8,340 nt of DNA, taken from Parcubacteria group bacterium CG11_big_fil_rev_8_21_14_0_20_39_22 (GTDB taxonomy: Bacteria > Patescibacteriota > Minisyncoccia > Phycocordibacterales > GCA-002787175). This document shows positions 1-6,889 of this stretch, piece after piece (within the stretch, counting starts at the first letter, position 1; the number at the start of each line of letters is the position of its first letter). The notes below the pieces were generated by a model, which was given only the letters and a program-made list of their open reading frames with translations, was not told the origin of the DNA and did no database searches. Location of the stretch: assembly GCA_002787175.1 (NCBI GenBank), contig PCWC01000082.1, forward strand, positions 1 to 8,340, in the 5' to 3' direction. Made by a program: the position numbers and the translations under genes.

Positions 1-107
1 TAGATTACTCTATGTTATCAGACACACTTTATTTTACAGTCCCGCTTTAGAGTGATTAGTGGGTTATTGAGAAAAGGATAAATAGCCCCCGAAAAGTTTC
101 TATACTC

Positions 108-158
108 CACAATTCAATTCTCAATTTTCAAGTAATTCTCTAATTTCTTAATTTTCAA
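108..158. repeat. AT-rich imperfect repeats
   Basis: Variants of the core AATTTTCAA and AATTCTC recur here. Positions 115-131 and 141-158 are near copies of each other (CAATTCTCAATTTTCAA against TAATTTCTTAATTTTCAA). Several units at the left end can be read as 7-mers (CACAATT, CAATTCT, CAATTTT), but the phase is not kept throughout. This looks like a decayed simple repeat of the same kind as the clearer 7-mer tract at 226-302. No function can be assigned. Confidence 0.4.
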
Positions 159-200
159 ACAAAAAGAATGCTACCCAATCAACGAAATGAATTAGGTGAA

Positions 201-222
201 TTTTCTCCCCCTCCCCTCTTTT
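201..222. repeat. Homopyrimidine mirror repeat
   Basis: The plus strand carries 22 consecutive pyrimidines, and the complement is a G/A run. The tract is an almost perfect mirror repeat: reading inwards from both ends, ten of eleven position pairs are identical and only the central pair (C and T) differs. Homopurine-homopyrimidine mirror repeats are the classical sequence class able to form intramolecular triplex DNA (H-DNA), although 10-bp arms are short. It lies directly beside the 7-mer tract. Confidence 0.55.
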
Positions 223-225
223 CGT

Positions 226-302
226 GTTACACGTTACAAGCTACATGCTCCATGTCTTCCCTAACACCTAAAACCTAACAGTTATCACCTATTCTCTCCT
301 AA
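226..302. repeat. Degenerate heptamer tandem repeat (11 units)
   Basis: This stretch divides without gaps into eleven 7-bp units: GTTACAC, GTTACAA, GCTACAT, GCTCCAT, GTCTTCC, CTAACAC, CTAAAAC, CTAACAG, TTATCAC, CTATTCT, CTCCTAA. Adjacent units resemble each other most, as expected of an array that expanded by slippage and then diverged. Two sub-families are visible, GYTACAN on the left and CTAANAC on the right. The array ends a few bases from the ftsW stop codon. It lacks the spacer architecture of a CRISPR array. Confidence 0.55.
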
Positions 303-307
303 CCGCA

Positions 308-1432
308 TTACTTATTCAGTGAAGCTGGAGACACCTTCTTAGAATAGCGGGAAATATTTAAGACAATCCCAACTGCAAAAAGTGATATAAAGAGAGCACT
401 GCCTCCATGACTTATAAATATCAGAGGTTGACCCGAAAGCGGGACAAGAGAAAGCATAGAAGCAATATTTGTAAACGACCCAACCATTATAATGGTAATT
501 ACCCCGACAACAGTGAGAGAACTAAAAACGTCTGGGGCGCGGTAGGCAATAATTAGACCTCGAATCCCAAGGGCAAAGAATAGTGAGACCAGTATCAAAC
601 TGCCAACAAATCCGAATTCTTCAGCCACGACAGCGAATATTGAATCGTCAACCGGCTCAGGTAAATATTTAAATTTCTGTATACTCTGACCGAATCCCCT
701 ACCCCACACTCCTCCAGAACCGATAGCGATCAAGGACTGTTGAATTTGATAAGAACTACCGAGAGGATCACTTGAAGGATCGAGATAAGTCATAACCCTG
801 TCCTTTATATATGGTCTTGTTATAACAAGACCCGAAAACGCAACAAGACCGATGAGTGTAATAATTGATATATCGCGCCACCTGCTACCTACGATAAAAA
901 ACATTGCCACACCGGCAGCAAAAATCGAGATAAAAGTACCAGTATCAGGCTGACTTAAAAGGATAGCTCCGGTAACACCAAGCAAAACAACGAGAGGTAC
1001 AACACTGTAAGTAAATGTATGTATTTTGCTTTTAACTCCTGAAAACCAAGCTGCCAAATAGATAACAAAAGCCACTTTTAAAAGCTCACCCGGCTGGAAA
1101 GATGTGAATCCGAGAGAAATCCATCTACGTGCTCCGCCGGCACTATAACCAAGCCCTGGTACAAAAACAAGAAGAGTCATAATGGCGGCAATCAAAAAAA
1201 AGTAAAAGGAGTACTTACGCCAGAACTTATAAGGTATGCGGGAATTGAAGTACGCTACAATTCCACCCCCGACAATACCGAGAAAAAACTGACTGAAAGC
1301 CAAAGTTCCAAACCTAACCCCGTCACGCACCAAAAGACCGAGTGATGCCGAAGAGAATAAGAAAAAACCAAACCCAACAAGGACCATAACTATAAGCAAA
1401 AAAGGTCTGTCTATCGGAGGGAGTTTCCTCAT
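308..1432 (-). CDS. ftsW: FtsW/RodA-family peptidoglycan glycosyltransferase, probably FtsW
   Basis: This is a 374-aa SEDS-family integral membrane protein. SEDS proteins polymerise lipid II into glycan strands together with a class B penicillin-binding protein; FtsW does so at the division septum. Many hydrophobic segments span the length. Family landmarks are GGARRWISLG (99-108) with FQPGELLK (112-119), YQIQQSLIAIGSGG (228-241), GRGFGQSIQKFKYLPEP (244-260) and PLSGQPLIFISHGGSALF (331-348). Asp263, before SIFAVVAEE, aligns with the conserved catalytic Asp of SEDS enzymes. The KYLPEP-to-AEE stretch and the C-terminal NISR favour FtsW over RodA, but the two are hard to separate without a tree. 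It is the last gene of the minus-strand run, 23 bp behind the carboxypeptidase. No SD precedes the ATG; the upstream sequence is AT-rich and TATAAT directly abuts the start codon. Confidence 0.88.
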   Translation of the reverse strand: MRKLPPIDRPFLLIVMVLVGFGFFLFSSASLGLLVRDGVRFGTLAFSQFFLGIVGGGIVAYFNSRIPYKFWRKYSFYFFLIAAIMTLLVFVPGLGYSAGGARRWISLGFTSFQPGELLKVAFVIYLAAWFSGVKSKIHTFTYSVVPLVVLLGVTGAILLSQPDTGTFISIFAAGVAMFFIVGSRWRDISIITLIGLVAFSGLVITRPYIKDRVMTYLDPSSDPLGSSYQIQQSLIAIGSGGVWGRGFGQSIQKFKYLPEPVDDSIFAVVAEEFGFVGSLILVSLFFALGIRGLIIAYRAPDVFSSLTVVGVITIIMVGSFTNIASMLSLVPLSGQPLIFISHGGSALFISLFAVGIVLNISRYSKKVSPASLNK

Positions 1433-1455
1433 ATTATAATAATTAAAAACAACAC

Positions 1456-2505
1456 TTAATTTTGTTCCGGTTCATTTAACGATTCGATTGCAGCCCAAGA
1501 CAGTTCTTCGACATCATCAAACCTCTCTTTAGCTGTGGATCCAAGAACAACGATTACAATTGGTCGGTCAAATCCAGCATCAATAGCTACCACCAAATTG
1601 CCTCCAGCAAGATCGGTAAATCCAGTCTTTGAGCTTATCAGTCTCGGTATACCATTTATAGCTGTATTGGTATTATCAACTGTATGGATTAGACCGTCGA
1701 GAGATTCCACTTTAAGACTTGTGTGACTAGTTTGTCTAAAGATATCAGGATGAGATTTAAGTGCGTATGAAAAAAGATGGGCCATATCATGAGCCGATCC
1801 ATAACCACCGGAGACCGTATCAGTCTCATCAAGACCTGTCTCATTTAAGAAGTAGGTTTCTGTAAGTCCTATTTCTTCAGCCATTTCATTCATACGCCTG
1901 AGAAATTCCTTCCTACCTTCCTTGTAATCTGAAGTGCCGAGTTCACGCGAACCTATTGTACCCGCAATCGCATAAGCACCATCATTTGACGAAGAAACAA
2001 GTGTTATATCAAGCAGAGTCTTCAAATCCCAGCTCTCATTTACAAAAAAACCAGTATCACCCAGAGGAGTGAGGAATTCTGGCAATATCTTTACAGTCTC
2101 ATTTTCAGGAGCAAGAGAAAGAGCCGTAATAGCAGTCATTATTTTGGTAAGTGAAGCAAGTGGCAATCTTTTACTTTCGCTTTTAGAAAACAAAATTTTA
2201 TTATTTGTAACATCAAGAACAAAGGCGGACTCTGCTTTTATATCAACAAGAGAAAACGGGTTAATATATTCTTTTTTCGGACTTTCAATTGCCGTTACTG
2301 CCAGGACAGTCTGTCTTTGTCCTGGCAAATTTCCCAACTTCCCTTCGGGTAACACTGGGTAGCTAACCAAAATCACGAGGAAGGCAGAAGAAAGGACAAG
2401 AAATCCAAAATCACGAAGCGGAATCGTGTGGCGACTTTGATCCGACGGTACATTTTGACCATCCTGATTAAATGACATTATCTCTTCTTGATTCTGATTC
2501 TCCAT
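1456..2505 (-). CDS. Serine-type D-Ala-D-Ala carboxypeptidase (peptidase S11, DacA/PBP5-like)
   Basis: This 349-aa penicillin-binding protein should remove the terminal D-Ala from peptidoglycan stem peptides outside the membrane. All three active-site motifs of family S11 are present: SLTK at 118-121 (nucleophile Ser118, Lys121), SSN at 172-174 and KTG at 293-295. The N-terminus has about 30 polar, probably cytoplasmic residues and then one hydrophobic segment (about 33-50) with no obvious cleavage site, so the protein is probably held by an N-terminal signal anchor. It ends about 55 residues after KTG. The C-terminal domain and amphipathic membrane anchor of E. coli PBP5 are therefore absent. 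The ATG comes one base after the scpB stop, suggesting translational coupling, and ftsW follows. Placement with ftsW fits a role in septal wall maturation. Confidence 0.9.
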   Translation of the reverse strand: MENQNQEEIMSFNQDGQNVPSDQSRHTIPLRDFGFLVLSSAFLVILVSYPVLPEGKLGNLPGQRQTVLAVTAIESPKKEYINPFSLVDIKAESAFVLDVTNNKILFSKSESKRLPLASLTKIMTAITALSLAPENETVKILPEFLTPLGDTGFFVNESWDLKTLLDITLVSSSNDGAYAIAGTIGSRELGTSDYKEGRKEFLRRMNEMAEEIGLTETYFLNETGLDETDTVSGGYGSAHDMAHLFSYALKSHPDIFRQTSHTSLKVESLDGLIHTVDNTNTAINGIPRLISSKTGFTDLAGGNLVVAIDAGFDRPIVIVVLGSTAKERFDDVEELSWAAIESLNEPEQN

Positions 2506-2506
2506 A

Positions 2507-3082
2507 TTATTGATTTTCTAAATCTGGATTAGTTAAATCAGCACTTTCTTCTTCCGGATTGTTTTGATTGAAGTTTTGAAGCTCTTCTCTTATTTTTTCA
2601 AAATTGGGCAAATCACTTTTTTCGGTAATTCCGAGGTGAGCTATGAACTCTGGAGTTTCTTTGTAAGCAAAACTACGCTTGTCATCTGGATGAGGTATTC
2701 TTGTTATAAGTCCTCGTATCAAAAGATTTCTTATTATAAAGCTTGAATTTACACCTCTTATATAGTCGATTTTTTTCCGACTGACCGGACCTTCGTATAA
2801 AATTATCGCCATAGTTTCAAGTCCTGCCTTACCAAGATCTCGACTCCTCTCCTTCTTGATAAGATTCTCTATTACCTCTGTAGCCTCAGGATCTGTACGT
2901 AACTCAAATTCTTGACCTTCTCTAAGCAATTTCACTCCCCGACCCTCTAAATTTTTCTCAAGCAACACAATCGCATCCAAAACATCTTGTTTTTTAGATT
3001 CGGTAAGAGAAGCGAGCTCGTCTACCGAAATCGGCTCTCCTTTGAAAAACAGTATCGATTCAAGTAATGCTTCAAGTTTCAT
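2507..3082 (-). CDS. scpB: Segregation and condensation protein ScpB
   Basis: This 191-aa protein is the winged-helix (kite) subunit that joins ScpA and SMC in the bacterial condensin complex, which compacts and segregates chromosomes. The N-terminal winged helix begins MKLEALLESILFFKGEPIS, typical of the family. The second winged helix carries the diagnostic stretch LETMAIILYEGPVSRKKIDYIRGVNSS with LLIRGLI at about 88-126. The last 35 residues are an acidic, Asn/Gln-rich tail that looks disordered. The length is normal for ScpB. It follows scpA after a 35-bp gap, the usual order, and is nearly fused to the carboxypeptidase gene downstream. No strong SD is visible; only a distant GAG lies upstream. 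Confidence 0.92.
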   Translation of the reverse strand: MKLEALLESILFFKGEPISVDELASLTESKKQDVLDAIVLLEKNLEGRGVKLLREGQEFELRTDPEATEVIENLIKKERSRDLGKAGLETMAIILYEGPVSRKKIDYIRGVNSSFIIRNLLIRGLITRIPHPDDKRSFAYKETPEFIAHLGITEKSDLPNFEKIREELQNFNQNNPEEESADLTNPDLENQ

Positions 3083-3117
3083 TTAATGCTGGTACTCAAC
3101 CGTCAAAATACAAACTA

Positions 3118-3858
3118 TTAATACCGAGGAGTGGTGACACCGTCGGTTTCCATAATTATATCATCAAAATGCTTATCTTGGTTAACGTTTATTATCCCCC
3201 TCTTTACGAGCTCAAGCATTGCTAAAAACCCGACAATTACGTTTATTTTCTCCGCCTTTCCATGATCCGAGAAATCTCTAAAACTCATCCTCAGCTCACC
3301 AGCGATCCTCTCCGTAAGAGAGTTTATGGTCTCTTGAAGGTTTATGACCTTAGCAACTGAAACCTTTCGCAAGGGATCCTTTGTGGGGAAATTTTTTATC
3401 ATTTCCTCCATAGCTGAGGCGATTGTGGCCATAGCCATACCTTTATCTGGAGTAAAGACAATCGGCATTTTTCGTGGTAGTGGCGAAAACAATACCCGCT
3501 CTCCAAAAACTGAACCCAGCTCGGCAGAGATTTCTTTAAAACGTTTGTAGAGCTTTACCCTCTTCTCCAAGTCTTCGATACTTTGTTCTTCTTCCTCAGA
3601 CAATGACAAGGTTGGCAAAAGTGATTTCGATTTTATGAGAAGCAAAGTCGAGGCGATAAGTATAAAATGTGCAGTATCGGCAAGTGGAAACTTTTCATTC
3701 CTCTCTAAAAAACCGATATAATCATCGGCTACCTTAGAAAGTGATATGTCACTTATGTGAAGTTTTCGTTTTTCTATTAGAGCGAGCAGGAGGTCAAGTG
3801 GTCCTTCAAAATCACCCGCTTTTACTGTAAAAGATACTGCTCCAGTTTCCGTTTCCAT
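3118..3858 (-). CDS. scpA: Segregation and condensation protein ScpA
   Basis: This 246-aa protein is the kleisin that bridges the SMC heads in bacterial condensin and binds ScpB through its middle. The N-terminal signature is clear: FEGPLDLLLALIEKRKLHISDISL at about 18-41, then the helix FILIASTLLLIKSKSLLPTL at about 65-84. A charged linker follows (EEEEQSIEDLEKRVKLYKRFKEIS). The C-terminal winged helix that contacts the SMC cap includes VIVGFLAMLELVKRGIINVNQ at about 207-227. The length matches the family. It lies 33 bp behind aspS. The start is preceded by AGGA only about 2 nt from the ATG and by TAAAAT, so neither a normal SD nor a full promoter can be claimed. Confidence 0.92.
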   Translation of the reverse strand: METETGAVSFTVKAGDFEGPLDLLLALIEKRKLHISDISLSKVADDYIGFLERNEKFPLADTAHFILIASTLLLIKSKSLLPTLSLSEEEEQSIEDLEKRVKLYKRFKEISAELGSVFGERVLFSPLPRKMPIVFTPDKGMAMATIASAMEEMIKNFPTKDPLRKVSVAKVINLQETINSLTERIAGELRMSFRDFSDHGKAEKINVIVGFLAMLELVKRGIINVNQDKHFDDIIMETDGVTTPRY

Positions 3859-3891
3859 AATCCTATTTTAGCATATTTGCCGGAACGAATT

Positions 3892-5229
3892 CTATCTGCC
3901 TGGATCTGATAAAAGATTATCTATTCTGTTTATATCTCTTGGGAACAGAGTGGCTTCTTTGACATTTGAAAGATTAAGGAATTTCTGAGTTAGACGTTCA
4001 AGACCCATACCAAAACCACCATGAGGAGGCATACCATATTTAAAGGCCTGCAAGTAAAAGCTGAATTTATCCGAATCAAGCTCTTTCTTCTTCAGTGCAG
4101 CTACGAGTTCGTTGTAATCGTGGATACGTTGTGCCAACGTAGTTATTTCCACACCTCTAAAAAGCAAGTCGCCGCCTTTTGTATAACCAGGGTCTTCTTT
4201 ATCCTCATAGGTGTAAAAAGGTCGTTTTGAGGTCGGAAAATGCGTTATAAATATAAAGTCGCTTCCCTTATCTTTTTTGGCCCATTCACATAACCATCTC
4301 TCATCCTCCGGTTCAAGGTCCGGTTCCGATGTTTTGTCTTTGCCTGTCTCTTTCTTTATAAGATCTTGAGCTTCTCGCAACTTCATTGAAGGTATTTCTT
4401 CCGGGACATCAGGCACTTCAGCCCCTAATAATCGAAATTCCTTAGAACACTTTTCTTTTAATGAACCAGAGATAAATTTTAAAAGCTTTGTTTCAAGCTC
4501 CATAACGTCCTTATGGTCTTTTATAAAACCCATTTCAATGTCGAGTGAAGTATATTCATTGAGGTGTCGAGTTGTAGAATGTTTTTCAGCCCGATAGACA
4601 TTACCTACAGAAAAAACCCTTTCAAAAACACCGACCATAATCTGCTTATACAACTGAGGACTTTGTGCCAAATGAGCTGTACTCTTAAAATATTTTAGTG
4701 CAAAAGAGTTTGCTCCCCCCTCGGCATCCTCACCTATAAGTTTTGGTGCCTGAAACTCGGTAAAATTTTCTTTTGTAAGAAATTCTCTAAAAGACCGTAC
4801 TATTTCGGCTTGAACCTTAAATATAGCTCTCGATTTTTCACTTCGCAATGTCAAAGGAAGATTATCGAGATAAGTATCAATATTAACCTCCTGATCCTTT
4901 TCAAAAGGCAGTTCCACAGCGCGACTCAAAACATCAATCTCTAAAACTTCTATTTCAATAGCCCCGTTTTCCTCTTCCTTGTTTACCATTTTTTCCGGTC
5001 TTTCATTTACCTTTGCCTTGAAGGACACCGTCCACTCTGCACGCAATTCTTTGGCTTTTTCTTGAGCTTCGGCTCTGTTTGGCAAAACTACGGCTTGAAC
5101 CTTTCCACTACGGTCACGAATATCGAAAAATATGAGCTTGCCGTGGTCACGCCGAACATCGACAAAACCGCTTATAGATACCTCCTCCCCTGTATGATTT
5201 TTTAAATCCCCTATTAGTGTTCTTTTCAT
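3892..5229 (-). CDS. aspS: Aspartyl-tRNA synthetase, short archaeal-type class II
   Basis: This 445-aa class II synthetase charges tRNA-Asp with aspartate. An N-terminal OB-fold anticodon-binding domain (about 1-105, with FFDIRDRSGKVQAVV at 34-48) precedes the catalytic core. Motif 1 lies around 146-163. The flexible region with GGANSF and AHLAQSPQLYKQ (171-196) is typical of the AspRS2/archaeal form. Motif 2 contains YRAEKHSTTRHLNEYTSLDIEMGF (212-235). Motif 3 is GFGMGLERL (405-413). The usual bacterial AspRS is about 590 aa with an inserted GAD domain, which is missing here. Such short enzymes are often non-discriminating and also make Asp-tRNA-Asn; the position equivalent to Trp26 of the discriminating Thermococcus enzyme is Asp24 here, which does not settle specificity. 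No SD is seen; TATAAT lies 5 nt upstream of the ATG. Confidence 0.93.
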   Translation of the reverse strand: MKRTLIGDLKNHTGEEVSISGFVDVRRDHGKLIFFDIRDRSGKVQAVVLPNRAEAQEKAKELRAEWTVSFKAKVNERPEKMVNKEEENGAIEIEVLEIDVLSRAVELPFEKDQEVNIDTYLDNLPLTLRSEKSRAIFKVQAEIVRSFREFLTKENFTEFQAPKLIGEDAEGGANSFALKYFKSTAHLAQSPQLYKQIMVGVFERVFSVGNVYRAEKHSTTRHLNEYTSLDIEMGFIKDHKDVMELETKLLKFISGSLKEKCSKEFRLLGAEVPDVPEEIPSMKLREAQDLIKKETGKDKTSEPDLEPEDERWLCEWAKKDKGSDFIFITHFPTSKRPFYTYEDKEDPGYTKGGDLLFRGVEITTLAQRIHDYNELVAALKKKELDSDKFSFYLQAFKYGMPPHGGFGMGLERLTQKFLNLSNVKEATLFPRDINRIDNLLSDPGR

Positions 5230-5234
5230 AAATA

Positions 5235-5240
5235 ATTATA
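5235..5240 (-). promoter_or_regulatory. Possible -10 element for a leaderless aspS transcript
   Basis: A perfect TATAAT on the minus strand ends 5 nt before the aspS ATG, so a transcript starting about 7 nt downstream would begin at the start codon. TTGCTT lies 18 nt upstream and could act as a weak -35, inside the end of trpS. This would fit the lack of an SD before aspS. TATAAT is common by chance in AT-rich DNA, so the call is weak. Confidence 0.25.
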
Positions 5241-5252
5241 GTTAAAACTAAA

Positions 5253-6203
5253 CTAAGAAAGCAAAACCCCGATCTTCTCTTTAACTTCTTTCATTTTTCG
5301 TTGTGCGATTTCATTTGCCTTTTCGCTTCCCTTCTTCAATATATTTACAACTTCTCCCTTATCCTTTTCAAATTTCAATCTATTTTCGCGAAGTGGTGCT
5401 ATAAAAGCTATCATATCTTCGATAAGAGCTTCTTTAAGTTCCTTGTACTTCCCTTCTTTATCAGAATAAATTTTTTCGACTTCTTTTTTATTTTTAAATA
5501 AAAGATGTAGCGCTTTTACGTTCTCCGGCACAGATGACCCTGAATCGGTAACTATACTCATAACTAACTTTTTAATTTCATCATCAGTTGCAAATAGCGG
5601 TATATGATTTCCGTAACTTTTACTCATTTTCTGACCGTCAGTTCCTGTTACGGTTTTTACATTTTCGAGTATGAGTGGCTCGGGCAAGACAAAAGTCTCG
5701 CCAAAGGTGTTGTTAAATTTCTCTGCAGTATCTCGAGCTATTTCTATATGTTGCTTTTGGTCTTGACCGACAGGCACCACGACAGCATCGTAGAGGAGAA
5801 TATCTGCCGCCATTAATATCGGGTAGTCGAATACACCGACATTGATTTCTTTATTCTTAGCTTCAGAATCCTTGAAAGCATGAGCTCTCATAAGATAAGG
5901 CATCGTTGTAAGGCAATTGAATATCCAGGCAAGTTCGGTGTGATAAGAAATTGTAGATTGCTGGTAAAGTGTCACTTTTTCTGGATCAAGACCTGTCGCC
6001 AAATAGTCTATTGCCATTTCGATTATATTCTCTGACATTTCCGACCTGTTTTGGAGAGTAGTTAGAGCGTGGTAATCGGCTATAAATATAAAAGAATCGT
6101 GAATCTCTTGAAGATTCACAAATTGACGCATAGCGCCGAAATAGTTGCCTATATGAGGTCTCCCCGATGGTTTGATGCCCGAAACCAGTCGTTTTTTGTT
6201 CAT
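5253..6203 (-). CDS. trpS: Tryptophanyl-tRNA synthetase
   Basis: This class I synthetase activates tryptophan and charges tRNA-Trp. I place the start at the ATG whose product begins MNKKRLVSGIKPSGRPHIGNY, giving 316 aa, the family's normal length. An in-frame Met two codons earlier is equally possible. The open frame continues upstream to 6314, but that extension overlaps the preceding gene and has no family character. Counting from the chosen Met, the HIGH-type signature PHIGN is at 16-20, FDYPILMAADILLY near 124-137, GQDQKQHIE at 145-153 and KMSKS at 191-195. It lies 61 bp behind the phosphatase-like gene and 23 bp before aspS. A T-box that may sense tRNA-Trp lies two genes upstream, but a strong terminator at 6835-6879 intervenes, so trpS may depend on read-through or its own promoter. 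No SD is visible. Confidence 0.94.
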   Translation of the reverse strand: MNKKRLVSGIKPSGRPHIGNYFGAMRQFVNLQEIHDSFIFIADYHALTTLQNRSEMSENIIEMAIDYLATGLDPEKVTLYQQSTISYHTELAWIFNCLTTMPYLMRAHAFKDSEAKNKEINVGVFDYPILMAADILLYDAVVVPVGQDQKQHIEIARDTAEKFNNTFGETFVLPEPLILENVKTVTGTDGQKMSKSYGNHIPLFATDDEIKKLVMSIVTDSGSSVPENVKALHLLFKNKKEVEKIYSDKEGKYKELKEALIEDMIAFIAPLRENRLKFEKDKGEVVNILKKGSEKANEIAQRKMKEVKEKIGVLLS

Positions 6204-6222
6204 AGACATAATAATAGCAAAG

Positions 6223-6239
6223 TTTCCCATATTGGGAAA
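6223..6239. repeat. Inverted repeat upstream of trpS
   Basis: TTTCCC and GGGAAA are separated by 5 bp (ATATT on the plus strand), about 20 bp upstream of the chosen trpS start. No U-tract follows on either strand, so it is not a terminator. It could be a short mRNA hairpin or a protein-binding site, or it may be chance. Confidence 0.3.
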
Positions 6240-6264
6240 TAAAAGCACTTTCGTCTTATGTAAA

Positions 6265-6834
6265 TTATATTTCCAATAATAACCCCTCTCCAAAGTTGAA
6301 AGTCTTTTCTTCATTATTAATAAAATCTTCTATAAGCTTTGGGTGTTTCTCTATTTCGCCTTTAGTTTTACAGTATGCTTCAAAAAGCTTCATCTTAAAT
6401 GAATGGGAAACCGCACCAACTTCTTTAGAACCTGAATTTCTGACCTTTTTTATAAATTCCCTTATCTCATTGAAAAGTTCTTCTCTTTTAACAAAAAGAA
6501 GATTATCATTTATAAAGGCCTCTTTAAAAGACGCTCTGACGGCACTACTTCCCTTTTCCTGCCACAGTCGCTCATCGCAAAAGTGACCTAAATCAAACGC
6601 GACTTCATTTAACTCTATTGAAGGTATATAAGCGACTAATTTTTCTCGCTTTATGCAATCTTTTGATCTCTTCAATAAGGAATGAGATACGGGATTACCA
6701 GAGACTTTTAGTTGTGAAGGACAAGATGTCGAAGGGTCGATTTCCTGTCTCAAAATACCACATACATAATCGTATGAATCCCTGCCATTTGGGTATGGAT
6801 TGTATTCTCCTATTTTTTTAAACAATATTTTCAT
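6265..6834 (-). CDS. Divergent histidine-phosphatase-like protein with altered RHG motif
   Basis: This 189-aa protein begins MKILFKKIGEYNPYPNGRD. The frame is open up to 6927, but that region contains a terminator hairpin and the end of the previous gene, so this ATG is the sensible start. The layout follows the histidine phosphatase (phosphoglycerate mutase-like) superfamily: a strand ending ILRQE (27-31) where LVRHGE is expected; PSQLKVSG resembling the PLTxxG segment; ELNEVAFDLG (74-83) resembling LxEixfGxweG; and AVSHSFKMKLFEAY (141-154) resembling VVSHGGxIRxLL. The phosphate-accepting His of RHG appears replaced by Gln30, while the second catalytic His (His144) is kept. It may therefore be inactive, regulatory, or not an enzyme of this family. 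No membrane segment or signal peptide is seen. The ATG directly follows a terminator U-tract, leaving no room for an SD. The assignment rests on eye comparison only. Confidence 0.45.
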   Translation of the reverse strand: MKILFKKIGEYNPYPNGRDSYDYVCGILRQEIDPSTSCPSQLKVSGNPVSHSLLKRSKDCIKREKLVAYIPSIELNEVAFDLGHFCDERLWQEKGSSAVRASFKEAFINDNLLFVKREELFNEIREFIKKVRNSGSKEVGAVSHSFKMKLFEAYCKTKGEIEKHPKLIEDFINNEEKTFNFGEGLLLEI

Positions 6835-6879
6835 AAAAAAAGCCCTATACTGTAAATATAATTTTACAGTATAGGGCTT
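6835..6879 (-). terminator. Strong intrinsic terminator after the T-box-controlled gene
   Basis: A perfect 17-bp inverted repeat (6840-6856 with 6863-6879) surrounds a 6-nt loop. On the minus strand it is followed by a run of seven T residues. It begins about 10 nt after the stop codon of the 277-aa gene, and its U-tract ends exactly at the ATG of the next gene. It should limit T-box-driven transcription largely to the first gene. The plus-strand orientation lacks a U-tract, so it acts in one direction. Confidence 0.88.
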
Positions 6880-6889
6880 GGATAGCCAA

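Larger units (their letters stand above)
1..307. other. Non-coding region downstream of ftsW
   Basis: No convincing gene was found on either strand in this stretch. It lies beyond the stop codon of ftsW and contains AT-rich near repeats (108-158), a homopyrimidine mirror repeat (201-222) and a run of degenerate 7-mers (226-302). A modest hairpin is possible as plus-strand RNA: positions 61-68 pair with 81-88, including one G-U pair. No clear intrinsic terminator (stem followed by a U-tract) is visible for the minus-strand ftsW transcript, so how that transcript ends is unknown. No tRNA cloverleaf was recognised. Confidence 0.6.

Noticed and set aside
226..302. CRISPR-like array
   Set aside because: The units are 7 bp and contiguous, with no unique spacers and no cas genes.
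1535..5816. Plus-strand open frames of 60-100 codons opposite the housekeeping genes
   Set aside because: They are antisense to strongly conserved genes, share no recognisable family, and lack start signals.
6204..6314. N-terminal extension of trpS in the open frame up to 6314
   Set aside because: It overlaps the preceding gene, has no TrpRS character, and the family's conserved start (KRLVSGIKPSGRPHIGNY) follows the Met at 6203.
6840..6879. Bidirectional terminator
   Set aside because: No gene reads in on the plus strand and no U-tract follows the stem in that direction.
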